From positions 56,986,679 through 57,050,678 of the forward strand of contig CAMGYJ010000004.1 of assembly GCA_946122785.1 (NCBI GenBank): DNA of 64,000 bases, given 5' to 3'. A program made the translations under genes and the position numbers. Positions 54,120-64,000 of the stretch are shown in pieces (within the stretch, counting starts at the first letter, position 1; the number at the start of each line of letters is the position of its first letter). This stretch comes from Linum tenue (taxonomy: Eukaryota > Streptophyta > Magnoliopsida > Malpighiales > Linaceae). The notes under the pieces were generated by a model. It made no database searches and was not told the DNA's origin. It saw only the letters and a program-made list of their open reading frames with translations.

Positions 54120-57100
54120 TCAGTTCCTACCCGGGTTTCCATGCCGTTGGTTCCTGAAGTGGCTAAGGAGTGACTGCGCCTGCAAACCATCATCCCAAAA
54201 CCCTAAATCATGTTAAAAAGCATTCCTTGGCAATCGACATAAGACACCAAGTGTGTTTGGTTGCATTTAGAAACAGTTGAGCTTGATGCCCTATTTGTTA
54301 GTTGTGAATATTTGTTTTCAGAAGTTATATGAAAACAGTCAGCTTATTTTAGCTTTTAAGCCCAACACACCCCAAAAAAAAATGTGTACCTTCTCTTTAG
54401 CTCTGGGAGTGCCATTCTGTGACAACGCCACTAATGGCGGCACAGCACCTTCTTGGAGCACATTGTTGCAGAACCTGTTACTGTTCGTGCAAAGCTGCAA
54501 AAGAGCAGCAGCTGCGTTCTCTTTCCCTCTGGCAGAACCCAACTCAACAACTTCCACCAAAACAGGGATCCCTCCTTGCTGACCAATGGCATTTCTCCCC
54601 TCGGGGATCGTTGCGAGGTTCGCCAAAACAGCGACTGCTTTGTCCACCATTCCAGCTGCTGGGTCCATCAACTCCACCAGATGCTTTACGGCACCAGCTG
54701 CAACAATCCGAGCCTTGTTCTCATGAAATATTGATAAATTAAACAATGCTGTTGCGGCGTCCTTCTTCCCTCTCGGAGTACCATTCCCCAACAAATCCAC
54801 CAGTGGTCCAATTGCTCCAGACCTTCCAATCCTGACCTTGTTTTCCTCTATCACTGACAGGCTGAAGAGTGTAGCAGCTGAGTTCTCTTTAGCTTCATGG
54901 CTTCCAGTTTCAAGAACATATATCAAAGGCTCAATGGCTTCAGCATTAGCAATCGCAGTTTTATTGTTATCGTTGATCGACAAGTTTAAAAGTGCTGTGA
55001 CAGCATTTTCTTGAATCTTCAAGTCAGTTGACCGGAGCAAGTTGACCAACAAGGTAATGGCCCCACAGTTGGAGATCACAATCCGGTTATCCATATTGTG
55101 TTTTGCAAGTAATCTGAGCTGACCTGTTGCTTCTCTCTGCGTATCAATAGAATCACTATTCAAATCTTCAACCAACTTTTTGACTTGGGTTTCGAGGCCA
55201 GAGAGATCAGCTCTTGTTTCAGTCGTAGGAGAAGAAACTATCCGTGGGAGAAGCCTATCAGACGGGCGGCGCCAAAATGGTTGACTTCGAGATCGAGTCT
55301 CAACAAAACGAGGCGAGAATTCGGGTTCCCTGTGAAGAGAGCTGTTTGATGCAGCAGCAGAAGAAACCACCCGTGGCATTTCAGATTTTACTTCCCCAGA
55401 TGTGTCGCTATTGTATGAAGCAATAAGATGATTGGGCACCTCCAAAGACTCACTAGCATCATCTCCAGATGATCTTCTAGGAGAAGTTGCATTTGCAGCA
55501 GAGGCACTTCTACCATGGCTCCTCCTCGAAAGGGGGGAGTCGTCAGCTGCAACAACAGAATCTGAAACTTCCTCCATTCTAGATGGTGATGCAATAGAAT
55601 CTATGATCCTTTCCTCTGAGTTAGCAAACCTTTCTTCAGAACCGGTCAGTGATATACGAGCAATATCTATATCCTGGCCATTTGCGACTATGCCTGATAG
55701 AGAACTCTCGGAAGTTGAACGTGGATGTAACAGAGAACTTCCATCTCTATGAAATCCACTAGACGACACCAAAATTGGGCCAGGCGAGCTCAGAGAACGA
55801 GGTGGTTCTGCTGATGAGGGATGCACAGACTTCACAGGAACTGGCAGCTTAACATTGTTCAATTCACACCAATTTGCAATCAAGGCCTTCACGGTGTAAT
55901 TAGGTATGAGATTAGTGTGAGCCAGAGTATGCCGTGTCTTGGGGCACACAGTGAGTCCAAGTTCAATCCAGTTTTTTATAAACGCCCGTTCATAGGTCTG
56001 CCCTGATGCCACAATAACTGGATCAGTCATCAATTCAAGTGAGAGAGGGCAGCAGAAATCAGGTGGTATAGGGACTGGGCTGCTGGTTTCGGACTGTTTG
56101 ATGAGGAGAAGCCGATCGTGCATCCTGGTTACAAGAGCAATGAGTTGATCGAAAAACTCAACTTCCCCGTTCTTTTCAGCCTGGTCAGCAGTCTCTTTCA
56201 ATTTTTCAAGTGCCACTGCTTCGATAAGAATCTCCTGATTGGTTCTTAAGCTGAGACTCTCAGCAATTCTGACTAAGATATCAGAGCCAGTTGTTCCAGC
56301 ACCTTCCTCTTGATCCTTTAAGCCCTCCTTAACAGTAGATGACGTATTTTCCACTCCCATTTGCTTCAATTTTTGTATGCAATACTGCAGGGAGTTGTGC
56401 CAGGTTATTGGACATCATGAGGAAACAAAGCACTTAATCTTGTCATCTCAATGGCAGCATGAATGGTTTATTTTGCAACCAAGTTTAAAAAAAAAAATCC
56501 ATGATGTATACTGCAACCTGACAAACCATATCATCTAACTAGTATTTTACCAAATAAGAGATTGGATGAGGGTAACAAGAGAAAGGTACCTCAAGAGACG
56601 ACGAACTCAATTCTTCAGGAAGATGTTCATTGGCAGATTTCAAGAACTGAAATATTTCCAGGCCCAAACTTCGGATCTTTGACAACAATGGTTCAGTTTG
56701 AAGAACCTACATAACAAAGCACAAAGATGAATAGGCAGATGGTCAGTGATTTTCTTCCCTGTATGATGAGTATAAGTAATTAGTAAGATAGGGTAGAATA
56801 CAACAGTTGGCGCATTAATTTTAATAAATTATAATTAGAGGATATGAGGAGATACAAAAGAAAATAGAGAAGATCACTGCAAAACAAGAACACTCCCCTA
56901 CACAAGCACATGTAAGTAAATCCATGGGGATGGTACGAACACTACCCCACCCAAGCCGACATACACACCCCTTGACATAGGAGCACAAAAGACTACATTT
57001 TCCCTTCGGACATATCACAATTAGTGAGTGATAAAAAAAAGTCTCAGACAAACTAACATCAAACATCTCAGTTGAAGATGCACTATCCATGAGCATGCTA

Positions 57101-57493
57101 TCAGCAGTAACCATGAGGATGTTATCATTTACAACGCCAGCTTAGTTACTCCACTTAACAATTTCAAGAGACCATTTTCCATTTATTCAATACAGAAGAG
57201 AAGGCATTGGAACTCACCAGAAATACTTTGCTTGATAATGGCTGCCAGTTTACGAAGAGCTCCCTGAGTTCATCGATAGATTGACTCAGCTCTGCAAAGG
57301 CTTTATTAAGCATCTCATTGGAAGCTATTTCACAATCAACAACAGAATCAAGTATGGGCTTTAGAAGCTTCAGTATCTCTTCTGTCTTCTGAAAATACTT
57401 CTGGACCAGACCAGAGATTACATTCTCAAATGATGATAGATGAGAAAAGGAGGAGATATTATTGAGAAGCACTTTTAACAGAGATATCTCCAT
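54120..57493 (-). CDS. PUB4: U-box/ARM-repeat E3 ubiquitin ligase, PUB4 type
   Basis: Coding exons on minus: 57493-57218, 56706-56590, 56384-54390 and 54179-54120, all phase 0, giving 815 residues (Arabidopsis PUB4 about 830). Order: U-box N-terminal domain (about 1-215), U-box (about 237-311; IPPDFCCPLSLELMTDPVIV, TYERAFIKNWI), a Ser-rich linker, then armadillo repeats (about 530-796) with typical NCGAITLLVNLL, AVTALLNLSIND and SAATLFSLSV blocks. The C-terminus is AQSLLSHFRNQRHGNPGRN. The U-box binds an E2 enzyme and the ARM repeats bind the substrate or a kinase; PUB4-type proteins act in immune, meristem and hormone signalling. I choose the ATG at 57493 rather than the GTG upstream. No damage is seen. 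Confidence 0.93.
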
Positions 57494-57528
57494 CAGAGCC
57501 ACAAGTCACTGGAACAATCACAGAGTAT

Positions 57529-59237
57529 CTAACAAAGAAACAAAACAGATTAATTAGCATAAATATAGGGTGAACCTTAAGAGGAATTGAATGTTGACGA
57601 CGGTAGCATGCCGTACTTGGTACAAATAATTCCACATGCTGAAAACGAGTATGAGAATATGGTACAACGGTGAACTCTTACATCCTAATGCAGAATCGCC
57701 TCATGAGGCATCAGCGCGTACAAGGAGAAAATAGGGAAAGCATAGATAAAGTTTTTCCCATGAATGCCATAATTAGCATCTATAGTACGCACAGAAGGTG
57801 ATTGTCAGATCATAATAATAGTATGGCTTTACCTTCCTTGACCAAACCCCACAAGCTTGTAAGTTAGTGCACAAGATGAACTACCATCAACGCTCCTTGT
57901 TCTGACAGAGAAGACGGGACTTCTGTAAATGCAGGACAAGCCAACAAAGACCTGAGAAACAATGTTCACAAGTCCCTTAACCCACAAACTTCAAACATCG
58001 AGAAAGAATATAGAACTCAAATAAACAAAAGACCCGCCCAGAGAAAGAGTTTGGGAGAGGGGGCAGGGACGATTCTAGTTGGTAATTTGTCAAACTGATG
58101 ACACTGAAATCAATTAGCAGCTAAAAAACCGTCTGCAGCACACAGGCACAAAACCAACGGGTTAATGTTAGAAACTAATGCGAGACGAAACCTTGAATCA
58201 ATTAGCCATATGGTAAAGCTAGCTGAGTGTGCATAGGATAGATAACCACAGGGTCTTAAAGGGTCATAAAACACATAACTTGTAATATAAGAAGACATTG
58301 GTTGTGGTTCCAAAATCCATACTTCAGACCTAACAGAAAACATGTTCCACTTGTTCAATTGTTTTCTCCACCAACTTCACCATGGACAATGTGCAACAAT
58401 AATCCACAACTATAATTCTAGCGTATCCACAACTCTGATAGAGAGGTGCACGATATGATATATCGGATGCATTTCTTCTTTCATTCATTTTCCTATTTTT
58501 GGAACTCAGCATCGAACATCAATGAATTTGATCTTACAAAAGATGCATTGACTTCTCATACCATTCTACAGAGTAGCTTATGCACAGAAATATTTCCCTC
58601 ACCAGCCACCGAACAAGGATCAACTTATGGGAAGATGCTAGCCTAGCATCTCATGTCTACATGCCAACTCCCGAAATTCAAATCCTTCCTAAAGTAGCAT
58701 CGCCATGTTAAGCATACTTCAGAAAGAAACACGAGATAGATTCAGATGAAGAGAAACCCAACTAGAACCAGCTTGTTCAGACACAAAAACAGGAAAGCTT
58801 CATCTACCTATCGACCCATTAATGAACCAATCACGAGAACAATCACCCAGTCCCTGAACCAACACAACCAATTAAAGAACACCCAAATCCTAAAAACAGT
58901 CAACTAGCTGAACTCTACCTTCACGAAAGGCAGCCCGAAAATGGGTAAGATTCTACTCGGTCATCTAAATTCAGGGGAAATCGAAACTAAACAAAGTTAA
59001 AACCTCGAAGATGGAAGTCAGAAAGAAGTAAAAGTCCCATTTTTCTCGATTTCAGCTCCCCCCCCAGAACGACTGATTCTCCAGCCGGCCAAGAAATGAC
59101 AAAAGCACAAGCAAATTCAAATTTTTTTTTTAACAAGGAAATTCAGTTAAAGATGAAACGAAGCCGCGAAATTTTGAGAAAAGATAGAGCGGCAAGACCC
59201 TAGACAGATCGAAGCTCGAAGGAGAAAGAAACGGTAC
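57529..59237 (-). other. 5' UTR intron of the U-box gene
   Basis: On minus, a donor GAAG|GTACCG at 59237 and an acceptor TTGTTAG|ATACTC (exon restarts at 57528) bracket about 1.7 kb, leaving 35 bases of leader before the ATG. Additional small leader exons inside cannot be excluded. Long leader introns often raise expression of plant genes. Confidence 0.6.
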
Positions 59238-59339
59238 CTTCAATGGAGGGAACTTTATGAAGAAAATCACGGTAGAGAGAGTCAGCGAGAGTTCGTTTCG
59301 AGGTCTCTCCCAAAACCTCTTTTGAACTTGTCAACAAAA

Positions 59340-61244
59340 AAAAAAAAAAAACCTCTTGTGGAAAGACCAACCACCCAGATTTCGCTTTATTCTCTGTGCC
59401 TGCTTGCCCCGAGTCTGCCCGACCCGGGCCGACTGCCTGTCATTTCCCATCTTTTTTTTATTAATTTCTTTTAATAATTATTTATTTGAAATAGTGGGAG
59501 TTAGGTGTGGAGACTCACTAGACATTCTCGTCTTTATATATTTTTCTCTTCGTTGAATGTCGTTATATATTTATCCTTTGGTAGTAGTGTGGTGTTTTGG
59601 AATATATTTCATTAATTATTGGTTAAGCAGTCTTTTATTCTAATTTTGTGGAATTGACTTTGGAAATAGGCACCAAAATCATGGCCGGTTACTATTATTA
59701 TTTTTTATTTTATCATCATAGTATACTATGTGTAGATGTTAAGACTTTCTAGTTTTTAATGATGGTCATGTTTCGCTAAACTCATATCTATTTCAGAATA
59801 TCCGTCTCATATTTGTGCGGGTCGAGAGAGTAAGATTTACCTTGGACTCTTCTTATGATAGAAAATTTGATTGTTGTGGGAACAAGTTAGTACTAGCGAT
59901 GTATGATTTTGTAAGCTCAATTGTAGTACTAGACCGACCCATTTTTTCATAGATAGCGTAGGAGTGATACAAGGTAGCCCGACCCCTTTTTTTTTACTTA
60001 TAGTACATCTTAACACATTGTAGCCTCTTTTTTTTTACAATTTCGATCAAACATTCCCCTGTAATATGTCAAACCCGACCTTTTTTTTTACTTATAGTAC
60101 ATCTTAACACATTGTAGCCTCTTTTTTTTTTTTACAATTTCGATCAAACCTTCCCCTGTAATATGTCAAACACTTTAAAACATAGCAAGAACACCTAAGA
60201 ACTCTCAAAGCTAATCAAACCCAAAATATTTAAGACATATTATGTAAATATTGATTATGGATGATTATTGACCTTATTAGATTATTACATTAGATTATCA
60301 CTTGAGAATTACATGTAAATTATGTAATCCTTTTTTTCCTACATTTGAAATGTCTTTTATGTTTCATTATCTCTCATTTATATGTATTAATATTAGAATG
60401 TAATAGTTACCAAATTGTGTCTATAAATAAAGCACATCATTGTCTTAAAAGAGAATATGAATAAAAAAGCACTATTCCCCCTCTCTTCTATTCGTGTCTT
60501 TCCTCTCTAGTCCTCTCCTCTTCTATTCGTGTATTTCCTCTCTAGTCTTCTCTTGTATTTGTTTATATTCTCAATCGGTTTCTTAACACTTTATCAATCT
60601 AACGTTTCTTTTAGTTATATAAGTGTCAATATTTTGCTAATCTTTATAGTAAATTTAATGTCTCAATCGTCTTATTGGTGTTGAGATTATCTCATCCCAA
60701 TATATTAAAATGGATGCTACTCTTTTCTCGTAGTAGATCATACATTGATATTTTACCAAGCACATCTATTTGGATCAATATTTTTGGTTGTGTAATTTGA
60801 TTAATATTATTTTGTAAATTTTTAATATATATTGATTTCTTAAATTAAATATATGTTTTGACATTATCAGAAAGTAAAACCTGCTCATGTACTAGCAATA
60901 ACTAGAAAAGTAATATAAGTGATAATTTAATTTCCCTTAAGTAGTACCTTAATAATTTAATTTCTCAATTCTATGCATTATCCAATTATTATCAATCATG
61001 CATTGATATGTAAAAAATGCAAGTTCCAAGAGCTCATATATTCCCTAAAAGTGGAAATTGAAGAAAGTAAGGCAAGAAAAGAAGTTGGCATTGTAAAAAG
61101 AATATCAGAAATGTATGTTACAAACGCTAAAGAAAAATGTGTTTGTCTTGTACTCATTGTACGCAAACGACTTTATTCTACCAAGAATCAAAGAGAAAAT
61201 AAATTCAAATGTGCTCATATATTAGCAATATTATGGAAAAAGAA
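59340..61244. other. Upstream intergenic DNA with a possible Copia LTR relic
   Basis: AT-rich. The stretch 60180-60600 (CTATAAATAAAG near 60424, then a CT-rich TCTTCTATTCGTGT duplication and TTCTTAACA) has the look of a small Copia LTR, but no partner LTR, primer site or coding domain was found. No gene recognised. Confidence 0.3.
59977..60171. repeat. Tandem duplication, period about 96 bp
   Basis: Two copies start with CCCGACC near 59977 and 60073. Both contain a T run, ACTTATAGTACATCTTAACA, a second T run and ACAATTTCGATCAAAC. Confidence 0.8.
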
Positions 61245-62050
61245 ATTGGAATTTTCCTAGAAATACCACCAAAAAATTCCAGAAATACCACTCACTCCCG
61301 AAAATTTTCATCCATACCACCCTTCCCAAAATCGCATCCCTTATGTGGTCTATACAAGGACCGCAAGGGGCTTCTGCAGTTTTCGTTTCTACAGCCAACA
61401 ACATCATTGGGTTGCCACAGTCAGATTGACCGTGCGCGGTGCGCCACCTTAGCGATCCGGAGCAAACCGCCGCACCCCCGCGGTTTGCTTAGAATATTTT
61501 TTTCCATGGCAAGATAACTCGAAAAACCAACCCCCCAAAAACCTAATGAACCTAAAAAAAAAGTATAAAAGCCCAACAGAATTTGATATTTCCGAATACT
61601 TTGCGCTCACCTAAATGCCTTACCTATGCCGAAACTTCAAACGAACGTAACTTTGTGCTCGGTTATCCGATTGTAGCAAAAACTTTTTTTATTCCACATA
61701 GTTTGGAGCTTGCAAGATCTCAAACAACTATGCGAAATAAAAAAATTCGCTACAATCGGATATCCGAGGTCAAAGTTACGTTCATTTGAAGTTTCACCTA
61801 GGTAAGACATTCATCAGAAAAAAATTATGCAAACTGCGGTGTCGGGTGCGACGTTCTGCCAGATAACAGGGGCTACCGCCTGTGATTATTTTACAAAATG
61901 AAAACCGCATCAACCTCTATGGTTTTTCTTATAAATTGTCATAAGGCCTGCGGTCCTTGGGAAAGGGTGGTATTGATAGAAAATTTTGGAAAATGGCGCT
62001 ATTTTTTTAACTGTTTAGTTTTTGGGTGATATTTATATAAAAATTCAAAA
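61245..62050. mobile_element. MULE-like element with internal hairpin
   Basis: Left end GAATTTTCCTAGAAATACCACC... and the right end are inverted. Each has several CCAGAAATACCAC/GGTGGTAT-type motifs and a flanking ACCGC/GCGGT-rich zone, like the element at 36500-38330. No transposase and no confirmed target duplication. Confidence 0.55.
61619..61807. repeat. Long imperfect hairpin, arms about 85 nt
   Basis: The left arm (61619-61703, starting CTTACCTATGCCGAAACTTC) is the inverse of the right arm (61722-61807, ending GAAGTTTCACCTAGGTAAG) with few mismatches and a spacer of about 20 bases. A transcript would fold into a long stem. Confidence 0.8.
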
Positions 62051-62657
62051 CAAATATGTATTATAAGTTTATATCTTATCCCTCAAACAATATTGTACTT
62101 AAGAAAAAATAAATTAATTAATTAATTTGGTTTCAAGAGAAGTTTTTTGCAATCCTATAAGTGAATGAAACAAACTATTCCCATAAGTGAATGGATAAAA
62201 ACATTGTATTGTTTGGACTTTTCACTAGAAGTCAGAGAAGAGGACAAAAATAGAATTATAAATAAGGATGACAAGACAATTGCACTATCAAAGTTACAAT
62301 ATCGTATCACACTCATCGTACATTGAAATGTGTAATGAAACACACATATATTATTATTTTTTACTGAAGGTAATTATAATTCCCTAGTTAGTGATAATCG
62401 TATTACAAATAAATTTTATTTAATTTTCAAAATTGCAATCTTATGATTTGAAAATTAATTATTGTTTCTTTTATTATGTTTTATTATGTCGTTAAATTCT
62501 TTCATTTTATTGATGCATAATTTAATGTGATAATTTCATCATTATTTGTCTTAATTTTGACATACTCTCATTGTTCTTTTTAATATGTCTTTATAAAGTA
62601 TAATATTGGCAAAATTCACTTATTATACAAAATAAGTAAAACCTTACAGAGAGCTTA
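62051..62657. other. AT-rich intergenic DNA, nothing recognised
   Basis: No gene, RNA or element end identified. Confidence 0.5.
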
Positions 62658-64000
62658 TGTTTGTGATTCGGGCCCAAATGTACACATTTTATCCCTCATT
62701 TCTTATTCATTTAGCTTAGAATTTCATCGTTCCTCGATATATTTCACGCTAGGTTGTGCTTGTTTAGATACATTTCAGGTCCTAGCACGTGTGGAAGGGT
62801 CGAGGACGAGTTTTGGGATATTTGGAGGTAAAAAAGTGCAAAAACCGAAGTGAAGGCGTCCCAGGAAACAGCCGCAGTTCACGGCCGGACGAGGCAGAGA
62901 CCGTGAACTTCGACTACAAACCGTGAATACCGAGACGTCCAGTGAGGTTCCTGAAGTTACTGATGACACGGCAGTTCACGGTCTCTAAGACCGTGAACTG
63001 TGGCCATTGACCGTGAAGCCAGAACATTGAAGCGGTGCGTTTCGGACGACGCTGAGTTCACGAATGCGTTTAGGTGTTCACGGCCGTGAACTGGCCAACG
63101 CGTCCGTTAACTGGTCACTTTCGGGCAAATATGAAGACATCAGCGGGGAGAGAGAAAGGGGAGCGGGTTTTTGGAGAAGAAACACTTTCTTTCTCTAGGG
63201 TTTCAACCTAAAGACCAAAGGGGAGTTCTAGTGAGAGAGAGAGTGCTAGAGTGATCTTGGAGCATCATTCGAGGCTTGGTGGAAGATTCAAGCCTAGAAG
63301 AAGAAGAAGATCTTGAGCTCAAATTTGTAATCCCTCTCTCTCTCTCTAGAAACTCACTCTTTTCTCTTGGGTGTTGTATATCCCTAACTAATACTTTGTA
63401 ATTACTTGTTTAGATTGAATGATTGTCATTGGGCATTGTTTAATTCAATGATTGAGGTATTATTCATGTTGATTGTGCATGCTTGTGCTTAGCAATCTAA
63501 GGGTTGTGCATGTTTTGTGCTTAACATCCTTAGATTTGTGCATGTTGATGCTAGCAATCTAATTAGCCACCTTAATCTAGCTTAGAGAGGAAAACCCCCC
63601 TTCCAAGGGAGACTCAATCGAGTTGGTTTTCCTTCAGCTTTTTAAGCCACCTAACTAGGTTAATTTAGGACAACCCTCAATGTTGAATTAAGCAAATCGG
63701 TTAATCGAGATTAAGCTGTCCGACCTTTGAGTTGAGTGAGGGAGTAAGTAAACTACCGATTTCCTAAACCGAGAGGGTCGAGTGACACGGCCTTTAATGT
63801 TTACCTCTGTTTAGCAATTGAGATTGTGGTCTCTGACCATATATGCATCCCTCTGCGGTTTGCGGTTACCTTGCCCAAACCAATCATTCCAATCCATCGA
63901 GTCTTGGTAGCTAGTTAGGGGGAAGCAGCTGCTGGGTGAAGCTCCCTTAGTTAGACTTTTCTTTTATTTACTTTTCTTTGCTTGTTTAGTTTATAGTTTT
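62658..64000 (+). mobile_element. Athila/Tat-like LTR, runs off the right edge
   Basis: From about 62658 (TGTTTGTGATTCGGGCCC) the sequence has the traits of long plant Athila/Tat LTRs: TTCACGCTAGGTTGT, TTTCAGGTCCTAGC, a cluster of (G)TTCACGG-CCGTGAAC motifs (62870-63100), a GAGAGA/AGAAGAAGA leader, then a long AT-rich tail with the repeated TTGTGCATG...TTAGCAATCTAA motif. It is related to the minus-strand LTR near 8.2-11.5 kb. The right limit, primer site and coding part lie beyond the window. Confidence 0.55.

Noticed and set aside
60180..60600. Complete Copia retrotransposon
   Set aside because: Only an LTR-like stretch is suggested; no second LTR, primer site or coding domain was found.

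Overview
The window is nuclear DNA of a flowering plant, most likely a eudicot. Genes have many short GT-AG introns, the protein-coding families are plant ones (SRFR1, organellar PNPase, a U-box/ARM E3 ligase, a GASA peptide, a lysine-rich arabinogalactan protein), and the spaces between them are AT-rich and filled with plant transposon families. I cannot name the species.

Host genes, left to right: the 3' part of an SRFR1-like immune regulator (+, from the window edge to 6210); a complete 16-exon mitochondrial-type polynucleotide phosphorylase (+, 12887-17823); an apparently intronless ARM/TPR-repeat gene (-, 23103-24803); a lysine-rich AGP (+, 31280-32319); a GASA/snakin peptide (+, 38793-39197); an uncharacterised basic, probably nuclear protein (-, 43203-51051) that is split by a retrotransposon; and a PUB4-type U-box/ARM ubiquitin ligase (-, 54120-57493) with a leader intron reaching 59237. 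I placed exon borders by reading splice sites and checking that codon phase is kept through every junction. They do not form a pathway; this is an ordinary gene-bearing chromosome arm.

The mobile fraction is the most informative part. A full-length Ty3/gypsy chromovirus (44755-49985) has two 397-bp LTRs that I read as identical, a 5-bp target duplication and one open polyprotein frame. It lies inside a coding exon of the 43203-51051 gene, and the first three LTR bases supply an in-frame TGA. A second, decayed chromovirus (39291-42811) lies just past the GASA polyadenylation signal. Two gene-carrying Mutator-like elements (Pack-MULEs) have clean 9-bp target duplications: one (9591-11037) carries a DRT100-like leucine-rich-repeat fragment, the other (33317-34778) carries a chloroplast ATP synthase gamma fragment and is itself nested in a hAT element (32827-34863). 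The first Pack-MULE and a solo LTR (8603-9197) are both nested in an old Athila/Tat-like LTR on the minus strand; a related LTR begins near 62658 and runs off the right edge.

Other elements: further MULE-like elements (18916-20117, 36500-38330, 61245-62050, the last with a long hairpin), hAT elements and MITEs, a 3'-end retroposon with poly(A) tail and target duplication (11989-12586), a tRNA-derived SINE (22776-22970), and an RNase-H-like LINE fragment near 20.5-21 kb. I saw no CRISPR array, no rRNA and no convincing tRNA gene, as expected for such a locus.
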